DNA from: Moniliophthora roreri
Taxonomy: Eukaryota > Basidiomycota > Agaricomycetes > Agaricales > Marasmiaceae
Length of the DNA stretch: 64,000 nucleotides
Direction: 5' to 3'
Assembly: GCA_001466705.2 (NCBI GenBank)
Contig: LATX02000005.1
Location: 1 to 64,000, forward strand
Part shown: positions 11,368 to 21,630 of the stretch, piece by piece
Layout of the letters: every line of letters begins with the position of its first letter
Position numbering within the stretch: the stretch's first letter is position 1
Position numbers and translations under genes: made by a program
Notes under the pieces: generated by a model
The model's database searches: none
Seen by the model: only the letters and a program-made list of their open reading frames with translations
What the model was told of the DNA's origin: nothing

Positions 11368-13140
11368 AATGGCGGAAGAGGACAATGTCTCCACCACCTA
11401 TAACAATTTCACACTTTGTACTAGCTAAGATGGATTGGAATTCTATGCACATTCCTCTGCAGTACAAAGTGGGAACTGAAATCATCGAAACACAAGCCCT
11501 ATTAGACTCAGGAGCCGGAGGAAGGTTCATCAGTATGGGTTTAGCCAGAAGGTTGGGGAAGAAGTGGATTCAACTTCCCCGAGAAGATCAAGGTGTTCAA
11601 TGTTAATGGAACTCTGAACAAGACTGCTTGGATATCTCACATGGTGGAGCTCAAATTCAGAATAGCAGGAAAGGATTTTAGAGAGAACTTTATGATATCA
11701 GGGATCAGAGATGAGAGCATAATTTTAGGACTCCCATGGCTCCGGTACCACAACCCTCAAATTGATTGGGAAATGGGAGAAGTGAAGTTCACACCAAAAC
11801 GAAGGATAGACCGAATCTATGTACCAGACAACATAGAGCTACGCCAAAGGGTGGTCCAGATGATACATGAAACACCCAGGGTAGGACACCCAGGACAATG
11901 GAACATGCTCGAACAGGTTCAAAGAGACTTCTGGTGGCCAGGAATGGCTAAATTCGTTAAAAGTTTCATTGACAGATGCATACCATGTCAACAATCTAAA
12001 GTCAACACCCATTCAACGAGAACACCCATTTGACCACTCCAACACAAACTGAACTCCCACCCTTTTCAGATGTGTACTATGGATTTAATCATGGACCTCC
12101 CCAAATGCGATGGAATGGATTCTATTTTGGTCATGGTGGACCACTCCTCTACGAAGGGGGTAATTTTTACACCATGCATGAAGAAATCAGACGCCATGGA
12201 GATAGCAGAACTGCTGATACAACACCTATACAAGAGATTTGGGCTCCCTGATCACATCATATCGGACCGAGATCCCAGATTCGCAGCAGAAGTCTTCCAA
12301 GAAATGGGGAAACAACTGTCAATTAAACATTCCATGAGTACAGCCTTTCACCCACAGACTGATGGGGAAACAGAACAGGTTAACCAGGAGATCAAGGTTT
12401 GCCTCCGCATTTTCTGCGCCAAGGAGCAAACGAAATGGAAGGAATATCTTCCCCTTGCCGAATTCGCACACAACAATCGAAACCACTCAGTACTCAAGAA
12501 CTCCCCCTTCTTTATGATGATGGGTTACCATCCGAGAGCAATTCCAACGGTGTTCAAACAAACTGATATTCCATCAGTCGAGGAACGACTTTGAGAATTG
12601 AAAAGAGTTAGAGAAGAAACCACGGGATTGTTGGAACTGGCATGACAAAAGATGTTACGAAGAAAAAAAAGAGACCTGGAAACATTCAACGTTGGTCAGA
12701 AGGTGTGGTTGGAAGGAAAGAATCTAACTATAGGATATCCCACAAAGAAATTGGCGCCGAAACAAGAAGGACCCTTCGAGATCCTCGAAGTTCTGGGGCC
12801 TGTCACTTATCGGCTGAAACTGCCACACCAATGGAAAATCCACCCCATCTTCCATGCCACCCTTCTTACACTGTTCAAAAAAACAGAAGCTCATGGACCT
12901 AGTTTTATAGAACCACCCCCAGATCTGATAGAAAGATTCGAAGAATATGAAGTAGAAGCAATTATGGGACATAGACCCAAGAAGTGACCCCGAGAATTCC
13001 TCGTATCGTACACAGGTTATGACTCCTCCCACAATCAATGGATCAAGACAGAAGGGATGATCAACTGTTTGGACCTCTATAAGGATTATATAAAGAGACA
13101 CAAGCTGAGGCTGAAGGACCCCATCCCCACATCAGTCTAG
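11368..13140 (+). pseudogene. pol: pol of C: protease joined to integrase and chromodomain, RT and RNase H deleted
   Basis: The protease motif LLDSGAGGRF lies near 11500-11530. A one-base frameshift near 11585 separates it from the rest. At about 11800 the protease tail (GEVKFTPK) is joined to the pre-integrase zinc region (GHPGQWN, CIPCQQSK), so about 2 kb of RT and RNase H is missing compared with B. The integrase core at 12070-12594 retains MDLIMDLP, SDRDPRF and GETEQVNQE, consistent with D,D,E. Then come a GPY/F-like module (HPIFHATLL) and a chromodomain (about 12946-13110). TGA stops at 12031, 12592 and 12985. The pol end is TAG at 13138. Confidence 0.85.
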
Positions 13141-13157
13141 TCATCATATCCCCTCCA

Positions 13158-13748
13158 TTGCCTGAACACACTATGTCTAACACCAATGCCCAAAGCACCT
13201 CTACACCAGACCAACATCTATCCCTGCCACATCACCTCAATGAAGATAACCTATGCACCTATAATCCAATCCCTGTCCGCGCGATCCCCGTCTCTGCATT
13301 TTACAATCCCTCTCTCATGACCAGACCTACCATGATTGACCATTGCTTCGAAGTATGGAACCCCCCTGAAATCAAGGAAGATGTTGATTATGAAGCCGAA
13401 GCGCCTGAAACATGTGAAGTGCCCTGCTGTTACACCCCAAGAACTGGCAATTGAAAGCCAGTAGGTATGCTGAAATGCTGCCATCCAGACGTTGTCGACG
13501 AATTCATTGATTACTATGTCTGCAAGCAATGCTTCGGTCTGAAACATCGATTCTGTGGAATGGACGTCACAGAGAGATGGAGGTTTGAGGAGCCATGGCC
13601 GCAGAACAAAAACGAAAGCGAGTGGAAGGTCAAGAATCTTGACACCAAACTGTGGGGGCCATGTTGGGACGAGAATCCATGGGAAACAGACTGGTGGAAG
13701 AACGCAGATCAGTGGGCAAAATGGGGAACGGATAATCAGGGCAATTGA
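13158..13748 (+). pseudogene. ORF3 of C: cysteine-rich protein after integrase
   Basis: One frame runs from ATG 13158 to TGA 13746, broken only by a TGA at 13452. The start could also be the ATG at 13173, opening MSNTNAQS. About 196 residues: a Pro/Ser-rich N-terminus, an acidic stretch, then a cysteine cluster (CEVPCC, KCCH, VCKQCFGLKHRFC) and a Trp-rich acidic tail. The spacing VCKQCFGLKHRFC resembles a zinc-binding site. It occupies the same post-integrase position as ORF3 of B, F and G but shows no convincing similarity. Function unknown. Confidence 0.6.
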
Positions 13749-13776
13749 CCAATGGTGTCGCTAGAGCTCCACCCTT

Positions 13777-13789
13777 GAAATGGGGGTAA
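13777..13789 (+). promoter_or_regulatory. Polypurine tract of C
   Basis: GAAATGGGGGTAA lies immediately before the 3' LTR and is the expected plus-strand primer. The same tract is repeated at 16132-16144. Confidence 0.75.
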
Positions 13790-14226
13790 TGTTACAAATG
13801 CCGGGGTATCATGGGACTATGTAACAGATGACTGCGTCTTCTTTTCTTTTCTTTTCTTTCAACAATGTTCTATTCCTTCTGATCTGTTTTAGGCAGAGCC
13901 TTTATTCCTTTCTGCGAATGCTTATTTAGTGTTCCTTTCTCTTCGGCCTCTCCTGTGAACGATTACTTAGTTGTTCTTTTATGTTCCTTTAGTTTCTTTT
14001 AGTTTCCTTTTCAATAGCCATTGTCCTGTATTTAAACGCTCAAGCTAGGACTCTGAGTTCTCAGCTTGACCTAGTTAATCATACTTGTGTCAATGCCACA
14101 GTCGAAGGACCTCTGAACTTCAGCATCTGCTGAACGAACTCAAACTTGAACTTGAGAAGCTGTTTGTGAAGAGTATTACCTTTCATAAGTAGTTGAAGTT
14201 GATGTTGCTATGCAAGTAACGTAACA
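13790..14226 (+). repeat. 3' LTR of C
   Basis: 437 bases, TGTTACAAAT to AACGTAACA, followed by the right GGTAG duplication. TATTTAA at 14029 and TCAGCTTGACCT at 14061-14072 repeat the promoter layout of the 5' LTR. Confidence 0.92.
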
Positions 14227-14231
14227 GGTAG

Positions 14232-16006
14232 AAGTTGTGTTTTTAGGGATGGTAATTAGGCCCGGATACATAGCAATGGACCCTGTCAAACTTGCTGGGA
14301 TAGCAGAATGGAAACTGCCGAAAACAGTGAAAGGAGTGCAAGCATTCTTAGGATTCGGGAATTTCTATCGGAAGTTCATTGGGAGATATGCCCACCTCAC
14401 AAGACCTCTTAATGATCTCACAAAAAAGGCACAGAAATTTGAATGGACAGCAGCGTGTCAAATTGCTTTCAATCTTCTCAAACAGAAGTTCCTCTCCAAA
14501 CTGATATTAGTCATGCTGGACACAGACAAACTGTTCATAATAGAAGTGGATGCCTTGAAATAGGCCACAGGAGCTGTACTTCACCAGCAGGGAATGGATG
14601 GCAAGTGGCATCCATGTGGATATCTGTCAAAATCACTATCACCTACAGAATGGAACTACAAGATTTATGATCAGGAGCTACTGGCTATAGTATGAGCATT
14701 GATGGAATGGCGACATTATCTGATGGGAGGAAAACATAGGGTCATGATCTTGTCTGACCACAAGAACCTTATGTACTTCAGAATGGTGCAGAAACTCAAT
14801 TGGAGGCAGGCCAGATGGAGTTTGTTCCTATCAGAATTCGATCTGGCTCTGGTACATGTGCCTGGGAAATCACTGACTCAGGCAGACACCCTGTCACAAC
14901 GGAGCAATGAATGGGAAGAAGAAGACATGGACAATGAGAATGTGGTCATGTTACTGGACAGTCTATTCATGAAGGGAATCAACTTGGAAATGCAGAGCGA
15001 AATCATGGAATGGTTGGGCCTGGACGACTTTCATAAGTTGGCCTTGGAACAGCTATTGAACCAAGGCATGCTGCCAATCAAATCTGTGTTATCAGATTGG
15101 AAGATCGATGTCAGATTACTCTTCTTCTAGAGACGAGTTTACGTACCTAATGATTCTGAGCTACAGCAGAATATAGTAAGAACCGTACACGAAACACCCA
15201 GTATAGGTCATCCAGGACAATGGAATACTCTGGAACAGGTTCAAAGGGACTTCTGGTGGCCAGGAATGGCTAAATTTGTAAAGAACTTTGTAGATGGCTG
15301 CATACCTTGCCAACAGTCAAAGATCAACACTCACCCAACAAAGATGCCAATACAACCACTGAAACCAAACTAAGACTCATTCCCCTTTCAAGTATGCACA
15401 ATGGATTTGATTATGGATCTTCCTGAATGTGAAGGGGCGGATTCTATTCTTGTCATGGTGGACCACTCCTCTATGAAGGGGGTAATTTTTACACCATGCG
15501 CCAAAACGTCTGACACTACGAAGATAGCAGAATTGTTAATCCAACATCTATACAGATGTTTCGGGTTACCAGATTGCATTATATCTGATAGGGATCCCAG
15601 GTTTGCAGCGGAAGTATTCCAAGAAATGGGAAGACAGCTGTCTATCAAACATTCAATGAGTATGGCATTCCACCCACAGACAGATGGAGAAACCGAAAGA
15701 GTTAATCAAGAAATTGAAGTGTATCTTTGCATCTTCTGCTCAAAAGAACAGACAAAATGGAAGAAATACCTGCTGCCAGCTGAATTTGCACATAACAATC
15801 AGACCCATTCAGTACTCAAGAAGTCCCCCCTTTTTATGATGATGGGATATTACCTGAGGCCATTCCCAACAATATTCGAAAGAACCAGCATCCCGTCGGT
15901 GGAAGAATGGCTTCAAGAGCTAAAAAGGGTCAGAGAGGAGACCGTCAGCCTGTTGGAACTTGCACAACAACAGATGATAAGACGAGAAAAACAGAAGTTG
16001 GATACA
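14232..16006 (+). pseudogene. pol: pol of B, part 2: RT C-terminus, RNase H, integrase
   Basis: It resumes exactly where 6782 stopped: RT (FLGMVIRPGYIAM, FLGFGNFYRKFI), RNase H (14699-15130, with SDHKNLMYF), the pre-integrase HHCC zinc region (near 15180-15330, GHPGQWN and CIPCQQSK) and the integrase core from 15401 (MDLIMDLPE, SDRDPRF, GETERVNQE). Stops lie at 14561, 14693, 15128 and about 15371. It breaks off at the n at 16007. The last 283 bases reappear at 17927-18209 with a few differences, next to D, so this copy is an allele or neighbour without the D insertion. Confidence 0.86.
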
Positions 16007-16007
16007 N

Positions 16008-16904
16008 TGGGGGCCATGTTGGGACGAGAATCCATGGGAAACAGACTGGTGGAAGAACGCAGATCAGTGGGCAAAATGGGGAACGGATAATCAGGGCAAT
16101 TGACCAATGGTGTCGCTAGAGCTCCACCCTTGAAATGGGGGTAATGTTACAAATGCCGGGGTATCATGGGACTATGTAACAGATGACTGCGTCTTCTTTT
16201 CTTTTCTTTTCTTTCAACAATGTTCTATTCCTTCTGATCTGTTTTAGGCAGAGCCTTTATTCCTTTCTGCGAATGCTTATTTAGTGTTCCTTTCTCTTCG
16301 GCCTCTCCTGTGAACGATTACTTAGTTGTTCTTTTATGTTCCTTTAGTTTCTTTTAGTTTCCTTTTCAATAGCCATTGTCCTGTATTTAAACGCTCAAGC
16401 TAGGACTCTGAGTTCTCAGCTTGACCTAGTTAATCATACTTGTGTCAATGCCACAGTCGAAGGACCTCTGAACTTCAGCATCTGCTGAACGAACTCAAAC
16501 TTGAACTTGAGAAGCTGTTTGTGAAGAGTATTACCTTTCATAAGTAGTTGAAGTTGATGTTGCTATGCAAGTAACGTAACAGGTAGAAGTTGTGTTTTTA
16601 GGGATGGTAATTAGGCCCGGATACATAGCAATGGACCCTGTCAAACTTGCTGGGATAGCAGAATGGAAACTGCCGAAAACAGTGAAAGGAGTGCAAGCAT
16701 TCTTAGGATTCGGGAATTTCTATCGGAAGTTCATTGGGAGATATGCCCACCTCACAAGACCTCTTAATGATCTCACAAAAAAGGCACAGAAATTTGAATG
16801 GACAGCAGCGTGTCAAATTGCTTTCAATCTTCTCAAACGGAAGTTCCTCTCCAAACTGATATTAGTCATGCTGGACACAGACAAACTGTTCATAATAGAA
16901 GTGG
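16008..16904 (+). repeat. Repeat of 13653-14549 between two n gaps
   Basis: The end of ORF3 of C, its polypurine tract, its 3' LTR and the following RT of B are all repeated at an offset of 2355 with almost no differences (for example CAG against CGG near 14481/16836). Bounded by n at 16007 and 16905. It is most likely an unmerged overlapping contig or second haplotype, not a real second insertion. Confidence 0.85.
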
Positions 16905-16905
16905 N

Positions 16906-17371
16906 CCCAAGAAAGGATCTGGTGTCGGTCCTTTACTGGCTTCGTCTTTTTTGTCATCGATCGTTTGTAATACGGCTGTGGAAATAGTTCGGGCCCATTG
17001 TTCGTCGGTGTCATCATGTTCTACCTTCAGTTTGACGTCTGCAGCAGCAGTGCTTCCACTGGGGGTCGTCATTTCTGGTGTCGGGGTATGAAAAATATTT
17101 CGATATTCGTCAAATGGATCGGTTTCGGAAGACTTAGCTTCGGTTTCTGTTCTTTCTGTTTGGAGACTTTCGACTGCTCCTCTCCGTTGGCTACGAGTGA
17201 TTCGGCGCAGAGTCTGTTTGGGGTCGGAGTTCAATAACTGTTCAGCTACTTCGAGTTGATCGTCGAGATCAGCTTCTTCGGCTGCCGTAAAGGGAGCCCT
17301 TGGGGGAGTCGTATTTTGATAATTGGTGGTGCCTAAACCTGGGTAGGTCAGCAACGATCAGCTTGACCTTT
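16906..17371 (-). pseudogene. gag: gag 5' fragment of chromovirus D, antisense
   Basis: Read on the minus strand this matches the gag N-terminus of G (TPPRAPF, AAEEADLDDQLEVAEQLL, TDPFDEYRN, DDKKDEASKGP). The ATG used by G (53295) is GTA-like here, so the start is lost. It is cut by the n at 16905 after DPF. Only this and the adjoining LTR of D are present. Confidence 0.8.
17358..17369 (-). other. Self-complementary primer binding site of D
   Basis: On the minus strand AGGTCAAGCTGA lies two bases inside the LTR and complements the D LTR at 17556-17566 over 11 bases. Confidence 0.65.
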
Positions 17372-17926
17372 TGTTACGTTACTTGCGCAGCAACGACAAC
17401 AACTCAACACCACTTGACTGAATGATGCGGAGTTACTTCGACAAGAAAGGAAGATTTCCTTCTTGAAAGAGTAAAGTTCAAGTTTGAGAGTTAGCTTTTA
17501 GAAAAGCTAAAGTTCAGAAGTTTGTTCGTTGACTAGACACAAGTTTGATTAAACTAGGTCAAGCTGGAGAGCTCAGACCCAGAGAACTACCTACTTATAC
17601 ATCCTTTGTAGTTACTCGTTTGGATACAAATGTGAGATCGACATCGTTGTTTGTCAAACAAGTAGAAAACAATGGAACATGGTAGAATGTCGACGAAGTT
17701 ATAAATAAATGTCTTGACATCATAAGCGATGTCATCAGAAGGAGATAGAAACTAATGGAATAAAACGAAATCATGATGACATTACAAGTATTGAAAAAGG
17801 GAGCTGGGAATGTGGACGAGTCCAGATGTTAAAGAGAAGCATAATGTTGGGCGCTAACTTGCCCAGAATAGTAGTAAAGAGAAAAGAAGCAAGAAGAAAA
17901 GCGTCTGATAAAAAAAGTTTGTAACA
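17372..17926 (-). repeat. 5' LTR of D (antisense)
   Basis: 555 bases with TGTTACG at one end and TTTGTAACA at the other. On the minus strand a TATAAGTAG box (around 17592-17600) lies about 30 bases before the predicted start at 17566. CTTTG follows the LTR at 17927-17931 and also marks the uninterrupted integrase copy at 15725-15729, so D inserted there. The matching duplication on the far side is lost at the gap. Confidence 0.85.
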
Positions 17927-18664
17927 CTTTGCATCTTCTGCTCAAAAGAACAGACAAAATGGAAGGAATACCTGCTGCTAGCTGAATTTGCACATAACAA
18001 TCAGACCCATTCAGTACTCAAGAAGTCTCCCTTTTTTATGATGATGGGATATTACCTGAGGCCATTCCCAACAATATTCGAAAGAACCAGCATCCCGTCG
18101 GTGGAAGAATGGCTTCAAGAGCTAAAAAGGGTCAGAGAGGAGACCGTCAGCCTGTTGGAACTTGCACAACAACAGATGATAAGACGAGAAAAACAGAAGT
18201 TGGATACATTCGAAGTAGGCCAAAAGGTGTGGCTAGAAGGGAAGAACTTAGCCATAGGATACTCAACAAAAAAGCTTGCACCAAAAAGGGAAGAGCCATT
18301 CAAAATCCTTGAAGTTCTGAGACCCGTGACGTACTAGCTTGAACTACCGCATCAATGGAAGATCCACCCCATTTTCCATGCCGCCCTTCTCATGCCATTT
18401 AAAGAGACTGAGGCCCATGGACCCAGCTTTATGGAACTACCCCCAGATCTAATAGAAGGGTTCAAAGAATACGAAGTAGAAGCAATAGTTGGACACAGAC
18501 CCAGAAAGAGACCTCGGGAGTTTTTGGTATTGTACACGGGGTACAACTCGTCTCATAATCAATGGATTAGGACAGACAGAATGATGAACTGTCTGGATCT
18601 CTACTGAGATTATATAAAAAGACACAGGTTTAAACCAAAAGACCCCATCCCCACCGATACCTAA
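17927..18664 (+). pseudogene. pol: pol of B, part 3: integrase C-terminus and chromodomain
   Basis: It continues the integrase after D (EQTKWKEYL, MMMGYYLRPFP), then GPY/F-like sequence (HPIFHAALL) and a chromodomain at about 18463-18625 (EYEVEAIVGHRP, YTGYNSSHNQWI). The chromodomain is expected to guide integration to modified histones. Stops at about 18336 and 18606; pol ends at TAA 18662, five bases before the ORF3 ATG. Confidence 0.86.
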
Positions 18665-18669
18665 CAAAC

Positions 18670-20640
18670 ATGTCGAATGCACCCGCCACTTCTTCCTCTT
18701 CTTCTGCTTCTGGTAGTCAGCCATCTGGAGGTGCAAGTCCAGTTCCTACTGTACCTGGAGAAGGACAATATGGAGAAAACATCACCTATCCCCATGGCCT
18801 TCAGCCCAATCCCTATCAACTCCTGCACCTCTTCAATTCCAAACAGTATGACGACCAGATTCGAGCCGCCGCTAATCCCAACAACCAACTGGAACCCTGC
18901 ATCAAAAGCTTGTTTTTCCTCAGGTCCCAACAAAAGTTATTTGAAAAGATTGTTGAAAGTTGCAGCTTGGAAATTGCAAATCAGGTCCTCTTTGCAAGCA
19001 ACTATCATTTAACTCTGTCAGGGCCTGTTATGGTACTGTCTTTATTCCCCTATCACCTATCAACCACATTTGTCCATGCTGCCCCCCACAGATCCCAGAG
19101 CAATGTCTGAGTACCCTGATCCCCTCTCCTTCAGCGTCCTCGACCGACTCGGACAACGAACCAACAGGAACAGATACCCTCATCCAGACATCAGAGATAC
19201 ACAGTGTCGCAGAGTCACTTGGACTCTTTGTGGACTCCTCATTTTTTCGTGTTAGCGCCGAGAGTGCGTATTCTCTGATTTCCTGATACATCCTTTCTGA
19301 CTCCTTATGAATTTCCCTACTTATCATTTCTTCTTCTCTGACAAGTATAGATATACTAAATTCTCAACTCACACAATTTGGCCCTTTCCCTGTTACCCCT
19401 TCTTACCTACAACAAAGCGCTATCGAGGGCAGACAGAATGCCAGCCCACCCAATTCGGAGCACGCCATGCTATGGTTTGGTCAGCCGATGCATGAGAGAG
19501 CTTGGTCAACTCTTGAGTGGTGCCTGATGGTCTCGCATGGTGGAGTCCCATAGTCTTGAAGCTTAAGAGAGTTGCAGCGTCAAATTCTTATTTTAATGGA
19601 CACTTTATCTTATCTCGACTCAATTTGTCTTATCCTGTTGATTGACGCAGTTTGTATCAGCACATGGACCACCATGACGCTCTCATTGGCAGCTGTCAAA
19701 AATGTAACGGGGAGTCTTCCTTCCTTTTTCCCCTCATCTCAGAGCCAGAGCGAGTCTTTAAGCGTCCTTTCGAGCGAGTGTCAAGCTCCAGGAACTTAGT
19801 AACACAGAGCTAAGTGTTTTGTTCCTTAAAACTTATATTTTTACCTTTCATTATTTGTATCAGATAGATCTGATTGCTGAGGAATTGGATCGATCCCATT
19901 GGGCTTGTGCTCTAGTATCAACGATAGTCGGCCACATTCTTCATTCTATTTTACGGCTACTTTACTAGCGTTGTTCCAACCTCTTTCCCTACCAGTCTAT
20001 GTTAAGACTATCCTTCTCCTCCTCAACGGAGCCCATCTCCTGGCTCACCTCCAAGCCTTGAACCCTTGAGGCCTGACTTGCTGCTGCTTCCAGTGAGACC
20101 ACCGAACCCTCAGCCAACAATGCCCTCCTTTATTCTGAGCCCACTCCCACTCCCGATGTCAAGCCAAAGGTCGAACCAAGTATTGACGAACCCCTTCCTC
20201 CAACCTCTGCTAACCCCCGAAGTCTTCAGACACCTGAGGCCTCAGTTCCACTATGATGTAGAAACAATCCCTGCAGTTGGTGGGGAGGGCCAATACGAGG
20301 ACAGAGACAAGGACATCGAGAACCGAACCCCCTCAAACGATGACGCCCCACTGACAACGAGCTTGAGGCCTCTGACTCCACTCCTGACCCTGATGACGCA
20401 GCTCATAGACTGCATCTCTGCTCTGTGTGCAGATTGGAACGCCATTTTGCCTGAAATTGCCCACAGTACATGTGTCACAGATGCTTCAAGACTCAGCCTG
20501 GGCATACATCTAGGCACTGCCCTGACCAATGAAGGTCTCGCCGCATTGCACATAGAGGGTCTCATTCAAGTCCAGACTCTATGTCAGGTGATTGCTGTTA
20601 TGACGATGAACCTTATGACAACCTCGGAGGAGAATGCTAA
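18670..20640 (+). pseudogene. ORF3 of B: double zinc-knuckle protein, disrupted
   Basis: It begins MSNAPATSSSSS five bases after the pol stop. The N-terminal region (YQLLHLFNSKQYDDQI, IVESCSLEIANQV) is shared with F and G. An insertion of roughly 0.8 kb and a frameshift break the centre. In the original frame two knuckles follow at 20419-20520: C-x2-C-x4-H-x4-C, then C-x2-C-x6-H-x4-C, with a TGA inside the first. The frame ends GGEC at TAA 20638. No signal peptide or membrane segment, so it is unlike an envelope protein. The knuckles suggest nucleic-acid binding (inference). Confidence 0.72.
19250..20025. other. Insertion of unknown origin inside ORF3 of B
   Basis: ORF3 of B is about 0.8 kb longer than that of F (18670-20640 against 30365-31543), and the surplus lies here. 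It starts near TGTTAGCGCC and has no protein of its own. Ends are approximate and I found no target duplication, so it could be a solo LTR or another insertion. Confidence 0.45.
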
Positions 20641-20677
20641 GGAGTTGGCTGGGAATGATGACAGGGATGTAGAGCTG

Positions 20678-20866
20678 ATGTGTGTTGGAGCAGATCCACA
20701 GAAGGTAGGAAGATTCTTGGGGCTACTGTCTGTTGATGAATGGGTAGCTAGTGGTTGGCAGCCTACACAGGATGTTCTGGCTACTCCAATACTTAGGAGC
20801 GTAGATGAGATGCCAGATACTACAGAGGACTATGATGCAGAGCTGTACAGAGACGGAGAGTCTTAG
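20678..20866 (+). CDS. ORF4 of B: small acidic protein
   Basis: From the in-frame ATG at 20678 (MCVGADPQKV) to TAG at 20864, 62 residues, intact. It is shifted +1 relative to ORF3, whose stop lies 38 bases upstream. It ends YDAELYRDGES, like A and F. The open frame reaches back to 20066 but that part overlaps ORF3 and has no counterpart. It ends about 30 bases before the polypurine tract. Role unknown. Confidence 0.6.
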   Translation: MCVGADPQKVGRFLGLLSVDEWVASGWQPTQDVLATPILRSVDEMPDTTEDYDAELYRDGES

Positions 20867-20894
20867 ATTAGCAATACAGAGTTTTTTGCTCTTG

Positions 20895-20906
20895 ACAGGG
20901 GGGTAA
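20895..20906 (+). promoter_or_regulatory. Polypurine tract of B
   Basis: ACAGGGGGGTAA lies directly before the 3' LTR. Confidence 0.75.
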
Positions 20907-21299
20907 TGTTACACTTTTTCACCTGTCCCTATGCTTCTCTCTCTATCGGACACATACACCTTCCCAGTACCCTTTTCCTTCTCACAGTTGTAATAGTATT
21001 TACTCATATGCCGGTGTTAGTGGACTTTTATGTACATTCTATTACCTATTTAGCCATTGTTACCACTTACATAGATCGTACTTAGCAGTCAATGCCTGTA
21101 CTATTTAAGTGCTCAAGCTGAGACTTTAGTTCTCCAGCTTGACCTGGTTTAATCTACTTGTGTCACAGCATAATGACTGAGGAACTCTGAACTTCAGCAT
21201 CCACTGAACGAACTCGAACTTGCATCTTGGAATTACTAGCAAGAGGTCTTTCCTGTCGTTGGTAGTTGAAGTTGACGTTGCTGCACAAGTAACGTAACA
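20907..21299 (+). repeat. 3' LTR of B
   Basis: 393 bases, the same length as the 5' LTR, about 95% identical by eye, followed by the TTTAT duplication at 21300-21304. Confidence 0.93.
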
Positions 21300-21304
21300 T
21301 TTAT

Positions 21305-21630
21305 ACTTGAGCAAATTATACCTTTCTGGGTGCTGAAATACTCTGGATTTGGCTACCTGAAAGGGTAAAATAAATATTTGCTTTGTTTGTGCCAATATCA
21401 CAAAGGAAAGCTTCTATTTAGGGCCACTGATAGGACAGATAGATGGAGGGACAAAGCACTCCTTTGTGCTTGCCCATATCTGAACTTTCGGCGAGCCAGT
21501 TCACAATGGGCAAAGAGAACCCGATGTTGGGAAAGACAATCCCAACTGGAGGGTAAGTGGTGCCTGACAGTGGGCTGACTCAAACCCTCTGGAAAACAAT
21601 GCGAGAGGGACTAAAGTGGTGGGGAAGCAG
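21305..21630. other. Right flank of B, ending in a polypurine-like tract
   Basis: No gene seen. The final bases (GTGGTGGGGAAGCAG, 21616-21630) sit directly before an E-type LTR and look like its polypurine tract. B therefore probably inserted into the 3' part of an older E-like element, of which this is a remnant. Confidence 0.45.

Larger units (their letters stand above)
6788..14226 (+). mobile_element. Chromovirus C, nested in B
   Basis: LTRs at 6788-7229 and 13790-14226 are flanked by GGTAG at 6783-6787 and 14227-14231, so C inserted into the reverse transcriptase of B. Internally it is rearranged: a first gag (7290-8624), then a 1.78-kb copy of B's left flank (8661-10440), then a second gag (10441-11367), protease, and a direct jump to integrase with RT and RNase H deleted, followed by chromodomain and ORF3. 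The two gags differ, including a 42-base in-frame deletion in the first, so the internal region joins two C copies. Non-autonomous now. Confidence 0.92.
3691..21299 (+). mobile_element. Chromovirus B (Ty3/Gypsy LTR retrotransposon)
   Basis: Two 393-base LTRs (3691-4083, 20907-21299) begin TGTTAC and end GTAACA or ATAACA. They are bounded by the direct duplication TTTAT at 3686-3690 and 21300-21304, so both ends are original. Inside, in order: self-primer site, gag, protease, reverse transcriptase, RNase H, integrase, chromodomain, ORF3, ORF4 and polypurine tract, which is the chromovirus order plus extra frames. The coding part is interrupted by C (6788-14226), by fragment D (16906-17926) and by two n gaps (16007, 16905). 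The LTRs differ at roughly 18 positions, nearly all transitions, so the insertion is not recent. All frames contain stops. Confidence 0.93.

Noticed and set aside
16592..16987. A second independent B reverse transcriptase
   Set aside because: It is the gap-bounded repeat of 14237 onward, differing at almost no position.
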